DNA of 9,602 nt from TWA4 sp051879215 (lineage in GTDB: Bacteria; Bacillota; Clostridia; Lachnospirales; Lachnospiraceae), in assembly GCA_051879215.1 (NCBI GenBank), contig JBJELP010000184.1:1-9602 (forward strand). Direction: 5' to 3'. This document shows, one piece after another, positions 6,746 to 9,602 of the stretch (the first letter of the stretch is position 1; every line of letters starts with the position of its first letter). The position numbers and the translations under genes are program-made. The notes under the pieces were generated by a model, which saw nothing but the letters and a program-made list of their open reading frames with translations, was not told where the DNA came from and ran no database searches.

Positions 6746-7020
6746 TGGATAAAAACAACTGAAATGGTGAGGGAAAATCCAAATCTCCGGGAATATCATC
6801 AGCACTGAGGTATGAATTGGCTAAAACAGGTGGAGAAAATGCCAAAATATCCAAAAAAATAAGAAATCAGGGAAAAAATAGCAAAAAAACTACCCTGAGA
6901 AACGAAATTTGGTTAAAAGAAGCTGAGACAAGTCAGATATATCCAAAAAAACATTTATAATAAAATAATAGAGGACTGGTTTGGCTAAAACAGTTGAAAA
7001 AAGTATGATAATATCCAAAA
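6746..7020. repeat. Cluster of four diverged dyad repeats in intergenic DNA
   Basis: Four copies share the frame TGG-N30-CC: CC begins exactly 33 bases after TGG begins. Copies start with TGG at 6746, 6818, 6910 and 6982. The last three begin TTGGCTAAAA or TTGGTTAAAA and end ATATCCAAAA. Copies 2 and 4 agree at 32 of 40 positions by eye; copy 1 is the most diverged. The ends of a copy are imperfect inverted repeats (TTTGGCTA against TATCCAAA), so each unit is itself a dyad with a loop of about 22 bases. Spacings are 72, 92 and 72 bases and the sequence between copies is unrelated. Minus-strand frames of 70 and 75 codons cross the region but have no recognisable protein and no Shine-Dalgarno support, so I treat it as non-coding. 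Confidence 0.7.
6867..6898. repeat. Inverted repeat in the spacer between repeat copies 2 and 3
   Basis: TCAGGG (6867-6872) and CCCTGA (6893-6898) flank 20 A-rich bases. The spacer between these two copies is 20 bases longer than the other two, so this hairpin may mark an insertion within an originally regular 72-base spacing. Short; could be chance. Confidence 0.3.
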
Positions 7021-7126
7021 AGCTTCCTGGACTCAGGAACTGTATCTGTGATGGGTACCTGTGGTGGATGTTGTGACTGATTTGAAGTGCTACCTTCAGG
7101 AGATTTTGGACTTTCACTGGGGAAGT

Positions 7127-7160
7127 AAAAGAGACTGCCGCTATTGCGGCAGTCTCTTTT
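7127..7160. terminator. Strong bidirectional terminator, mainly for the symporter
   Basis: A perfect 15-base stem, 7127-7141 with 7146-7160 (core GAGACTGCCGC / GCGGCAGTCTC), and a TATT loop. The A-run on one side and T-run on the other give U-tracts on both strands. It lies about 40 bases after the symporter stop on the minus strand. Confidence 0.92.
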
Positions 7161-7199
7161 TATAAAATATATGTGTTATCCGTTTATAACTTACAATTC

Positions 7200-8693
7200 C
7201 TACTTATAGCAGCTGAATGCATCATCTACCAGCTCTTTGGAAGGAGCGGGGGTAATCAGGCTGACTACAGGAACGATGATCAGGCCGGCTACCATGGCAA
7301 CCACACCACAGTTAATGGGAGACTGGATGATTGCAGGGAGACTGGGTCTTGCCAGCATGTTCACCAGCATCAGGATGGAACCGAAGAGGAAGCATACCCA
7401 GCAGGAAAGCTTGGTTGTACCCTTCCAGTACAGGGAGTACAGGAAAGGAGCAAGGAATGCACCGGCAAGGGCGCCCCATGAAATACCCATCAGCTGAGCG
7501 ATGAAAGTAACGGAAGATTTGTACTGAATCAGAGCAATGATTGCAGAAATGGCAATGAATACCACGATCAGCACACGAATGTATACAACCTGTTTTTTCT
7601 GATCCATGTTTTTAACAAAGTTGTCTTTCAGGAAATCGATGGTCAGTGTGGAACTGGATGCGATTACCAGGGAAGACAGGGTGGACATGGAAGCGGAGAG
7701 AACCAGGATTACCACAAGAGAGATCATCATGGGACTCAGTGTGGACAGCATGGTGGGAATGATGGAATCATAACCATTGGCAGCAATGTCGATCTGATCG
7801 GAGAACAGTCGTCCGAAACCGCCCAGGAAATAGCATCCGCCTGCTACGATAAATGCAAAAACAGTTGATATAATGGTTCCTTTCTTAATAGAAGCTTCAT
7901 CTTTGATGGCATAGAATTTCTGAACCATCTGCGGAAGTCCCCAGGTACCCAGTGATGTAAGCAGAACAACAAAAATCAGGCTGACAGGGTCAGGTCCCAG
8001 AAGAGATGCGAAAGATCCCTGAGCTGCACCAATGGATTCATCGGAAATCTGTTTCATGCCTTCAATAGCAGCAGATAAACCGCCTTTACTCTGTAATACT
8101 GCAAAGATGACGGATACGATACCAACCAGCATGATGATACCCTGAATGAAATCGTTGATTGCTGTTGCCATGTAACCGCCTGCAATTACGTAGATGGCAG
8201 TAAGGACAGCCATCAGGATAATACATACGGAATAATCGATGTTGAATGCCATACCGAACAGTCTGGACAGACCGTTGTAAAGAGATGCGGTATAGGGAAT
8301 CAGGAAAATGAAGATGATAACAGAAGCACCGATTTTCAGTGAAGGGCTGTTGAAACGGACACCGAAAAACTGAGGCATGGTGGCAGAATCCAGATGCTGT
8401 GTCATGATACGGGTTCTGCGTCCGAGAATCAGCCATGCAAGCAGAGAGCCGATCACCGCATTACCAATACCTGCCCATGTGGCTGCCATACCGAATTTCC
8501 ATCCGAACTGTCCGGCATAGCCGACGAACACAACGGCTGAAAAATAAGATGTACCATAGGCAAATGCAGTCAGCCAGGGACCTACGGCACGGCCGCCCAG
8601 AACAAAACCATTTACATCGGTTGCGTGTTTTCTGCAGTATAAGCCGATTCCGACCAGAACTGCAAAGTAAAGAACTAACAATGCTACTTTCAT
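7200..8693 (-). CDS. Sodium:solute symporter (SSS family, PutP-like)
   Basis: 497-residue polytopic membrane protein with about 13 hydrophobic segments spread over residues 1-480, usual for the SSS family. Family features: the early GGRAVGPWLTAFAYGTSYFSA region (33-53), GGYMATAINDFIQG (172-185), GLPQMVQKFYA (252-262) and SASMSTLSSLVIASSS (333-348), whose serines fit the Na+-binding site of PutP-type carriers. It would import a small solute with sodium across the cytoplasmic membrane. PutP (proline), PanF (pantothenate) and carboxylate carriers share these motifs, so the solute is open; neighbouring CoA ligases make an organic acid plausible (inference). It has its own promoter after the C_GCAxxG gene and a strong terminator. 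The C-terminus (DDAFSCYK) is short and hydrophilic. No truncation seen. Confidence 0.9.
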   Translation of the reverse strand: MKVALLVLYFAVLVGIGLYCRKHATDVNGFVLGGRAVGPWLTAFAYGTSYFSAVVFVGYAGQFGWKFGMAATWAGIGNAVIGSLLAWLILGRRTRIMTQHLDSATMPQFFGVRFNSPSLKIGASVIIFIFLIPYTASLYNGLSRLFGMAFNIDYSVCIILMAVLTAIYVIAGGYMATAINDFIQGIIMLVGIVSVIFAVLQSKGGLSAAIEGMKQISDESIGAAQGSFASLLGPDPVSLIFVVLLTSLGTWGLPQMVQKFYAIKDEASIKKGTIISTVFAFIVAGGCYFLGGFGRLFSDQIDIAANGYDSIIPTMLSTLSPMMISLVVILVLSASMSTLSSLVIASSSTLTIDFLKDNFVKNMDQKKQVVYIRVLIVVFIAISAIIALIQYKSSVTFIAQLMGISWGALAGAFLAPFLYSLYWKGTTKLSCWVCFLFGSILMLVNMLARPSLPAIIQSPINCGVVAMVAGLIIVPVVSLITPAPSKELVDDAFSCYK

Positions 8694-8756
8694 AAGTATT
8701 TCTTTCCTTTCCTTCGTGCTTTTTATCTTTTAAGTATTAAAGAATCAAACAACAAA

Positions 8757-8785
8757 ACTTTAACACATAAAAGAAATAAAGTCAA
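8757..8785 (-). promoter_or_regulatory. Promoter for the symporter gene
   Basis: On the minus strand TTGACT (8785-8780) and TAAAGT (8762-8757) are 17 bases apart, a 5/6 and 4/6 consensus match. The -35 begins 4 bases after the C_GCAxxG stop codon, and no terminator separates the genes, so the symporter may be made both from this promoter and by read-through. Confidence 0.65.
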
Positions 8786-8789
8786 GGCA

Positions 8790-9293
8790 TTACGAACGAT
8801 ATGCAGGGTAATGGTCCAGATAGTGTTCCAGAATGACAGCTGCATCCTGTACAACGGAAAGACACGGTCTTGAAGCATAATAAGCGGCAGTTCGATCCTG
8901 CGGTCTTGCCTCATTTTCTGCCTTTACAATACCAAGAAGCTCCCGGCAGAGAATGGTATTTCTTTTTTTTCTGAAAATATCTGCCAGCATTCGGACGGTA
9001 CGGTAATTCTCTGTTTTGGCAGCGGTATCTTCCGGATCGGTGTTGCCGTTTACGAGGCTGACAATCAGTGCCATGGCAGAGACCGCACCGCATACTTCTC
9101 GCATTCGTCCCATGCCGGCACCCATGGAACATGACAGTTTCAGGGCAAATTCTTCCGATAAGCCAAAGGAAGGAGCAAATGCGGAGAACACGGACTGGCT
9201 GCAGTTAAATCCTTTCAGAAAGTTGTCAGAAGCATGCTGAATCCGTTTCGAAGAACGGTTCCAGTCGATCTGTTCGTAAGTTAATTCAATCAT
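8790..9293 (-). CDS. C_GCAxxG_C_C family protein (probable redox-active membrane-associated or metal-binding protein)
   Basis: 167 residues matching the C_GCAxxG_C_C family in length and cysteine pattern: NCSQSV with C31, a glycine-rich GAGMG (58-62), EVCGAVSA with C68, CRELLG with C116 and RPCLSVVQDAA with C144. In the central motif, usually CGAxxGA, the second glycine is alanine (A73), a mild departure. An extra cysteine, C55, precedes the glycine-rich part. The biochemical role of the family is not established; conserved cysteines suggest metal or redox chemistry. Start choice: AAAGGA (9306-9301) is 7 bases before ATG 9293. Upstream gene of the symporter on the same strand, with a 96-base gap. 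A promoter with a palindromic site lies upstream. The call as a family member is firm; any function is not. Confidence 0.85.
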   Translation of the reverse strand: MIELTYEQIDWNRSSKRIQHASDNFLKGFNCSQSVFSAFAPSFGLSEEFALKLSCSMGAGMGRMREVCGAVSAMALIVSLVNGNTDPEDTAAKTENYRTVRMLADIFRKKRNTILCRELLGIVKAENEARPQDRTAAYYASRPCLSVVQDAAVILEHYLDHYPAYRS

Positions 9294-9600
9294 GATGGTA
9301 TCCTTTCATTTTCTTTTTAAAATTCTTTTTTTGAAATTTCTTTTGAAATCTTTCAATTCGTTTTTTCAGTCGATACTGATTTGATGCGGCAGAGATGAAC
9401 TGCTGTGAAATAAGTGTATCAGATACATGGCGGAATAACAATCGTTTCCTGTCCGGATATATTCCTTCGCTTTGCAGACTGAAAATGTAAGCTGAATGAA
9501 ACATTTTGCCAGTCAGCGTGCGGCATACGATTCCTGATTCAGCACATACTATCATCGGCGGTTTTTCCTGTGACCGAAGAGAAAAATACGCATAAACTGT
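9286..9600 (-). CDS. Doubtful open frame at the right edge, possibly the 3' end of a gene
   Basis: A minus-strand frame is stop-free for 105 codons from the window edge to TGA 9288-9286 and overlaps the start of the C_GCAxxG gene by 8 bases. Its first internal ATG is at 9555 (89 codons) and has no clear Shine-Dalgarno. The last 30 residues are lysine-rich because the DNA there is A-rich ahead of the next ribosome binding site. No motif or family is recognisable, and a good promoter lies inside the frame. It may be a real partial gene or a chance frame. Confidence 0.2.
   Translation of the reverse strand, partial: TVYAYFSLRSQEKPPMIVCAESGIVCRTLTGKMFHSAYIFSLQSEGIYPDRKRLLFRHVSDTLISQQFISAASNQYRLKKRIERFQKKFQKKNFKKKMKGYHHD
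9413..9441 (-). promoter_or_regulatory. Promoter for the C_GCAxxG gene, overlapped by a 13-base palindrome
   Basis: On the minus strand TTGTTA (9441-9436) and TACACT (9418-9413) are 17 bases apart, each a 4/6 match. The perfect dyad TGTATC-A-GATACA (9415-9427) overlaps the -10 and the spacer, where a bound dimeric repressor would block RNA polymerase. The leader would be about 115 bases. Confidence 0.45.
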
Positions 9601-9602
9601 AA

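Larger units (their letters stand above)
6687..7126. other. Gene-free intergenic stretch
   Basis: About 440 bases between the ligase terminator and the symporter terminator hold no gene I can support. Besides the dyad repeats, 7021-7120 is less A-rich and might be the worn end of an old gene: minus-strand translation gives a 75-codon frame (7117-6890) without recognisable motifs. No promoter was found. Confidence 0.6.

Noticed and set aside
6746..7020. CRISPR array.
   Set aside because: Repeats are too diverged, the conserved parts are the ends with a variable middle, spacing is uneven, and there are no cas genes.
6642..7117. Two minus-strand frames of 70 and 75 codons as genes.
   Set aside because: They are built on the dyad repeats, lack Shine-Dalgarno sequences and recognisable motifs, and the repeat shifts frame between copies 2 and 3.

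Overview
The window looks like chromosomal DNA of an anaerobic, low-to-mid GC Gram-positive bacterium of the Clostridia type, possibly from the gut. The signs are purine-rich Shine-Dalgarno sequences (GGAGG, AAAGGAG), Firmicutes-like TTGACA/TATAAT promoters with 17-base spacing, AT-rich intergenic DNA, ferredoxin-linked 2-oxoacid metabolism and a C_GCAxxG_C_C-family protein. No genus is claimed. No rRNA, tRNA, CRISPR array or intact insertion sequence was seen.

Layout. (1) 1-2211, plus strand: the C-terminal tail of indolepyruvate:ferredoxin oxidoreductase alpha (iorA), complete iorB, then a PaaK-type phenylacetate-CoA ligase, ending at a hairpin terminator near 2236-2281. (2) 2329-4385, minus strand: a PLP aminotransferase followed 5 bases later by an amidohydrolase-2 family metal hydrolase, with a good promoter at 4424-4452. 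(3) 4386-4989: a divergent intergenic region carrying that promoter, a decayed minus-strand reading frame (4545-4850), a promoter for the next gene, and a 16-base perfect palindrome in its leader. (4) 4990-6624, plus strand: a second AMP-forming acyl-CoA ligase, followed by a hairpin terminator. (5) 6625-7199: no gene; it holds four diverged copies of a roughly 40-base dyad repeat and a strong terminator. (6) 7200-9293, minus strand: a C_GCAxxG_C_C protein and, 96 bases downstream with its own promoter, an SSS-family sodium:solute symporter. The right edge holds a promoter with a 13-base palindrome and a doubtful open frame that leaves the window.

How the genes may work together (inference). 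The aminotransferase could convert aromatic or other amino acids to 2-oxoacids. IorAB would decarboxylate these oxidatively to acyl-CoA with reduced ferredoxin. The PaaK-type ligase would either recover ATP while releasing an arylacetate or re-activate arylacetates. The second ligase, amidohydrolase and symporter suggest uptake and processing of further organic acids. The least explained parts are the repeat cluster (6746-7020), the broken frame (4545-4850) and the two palindromic operator candidates.
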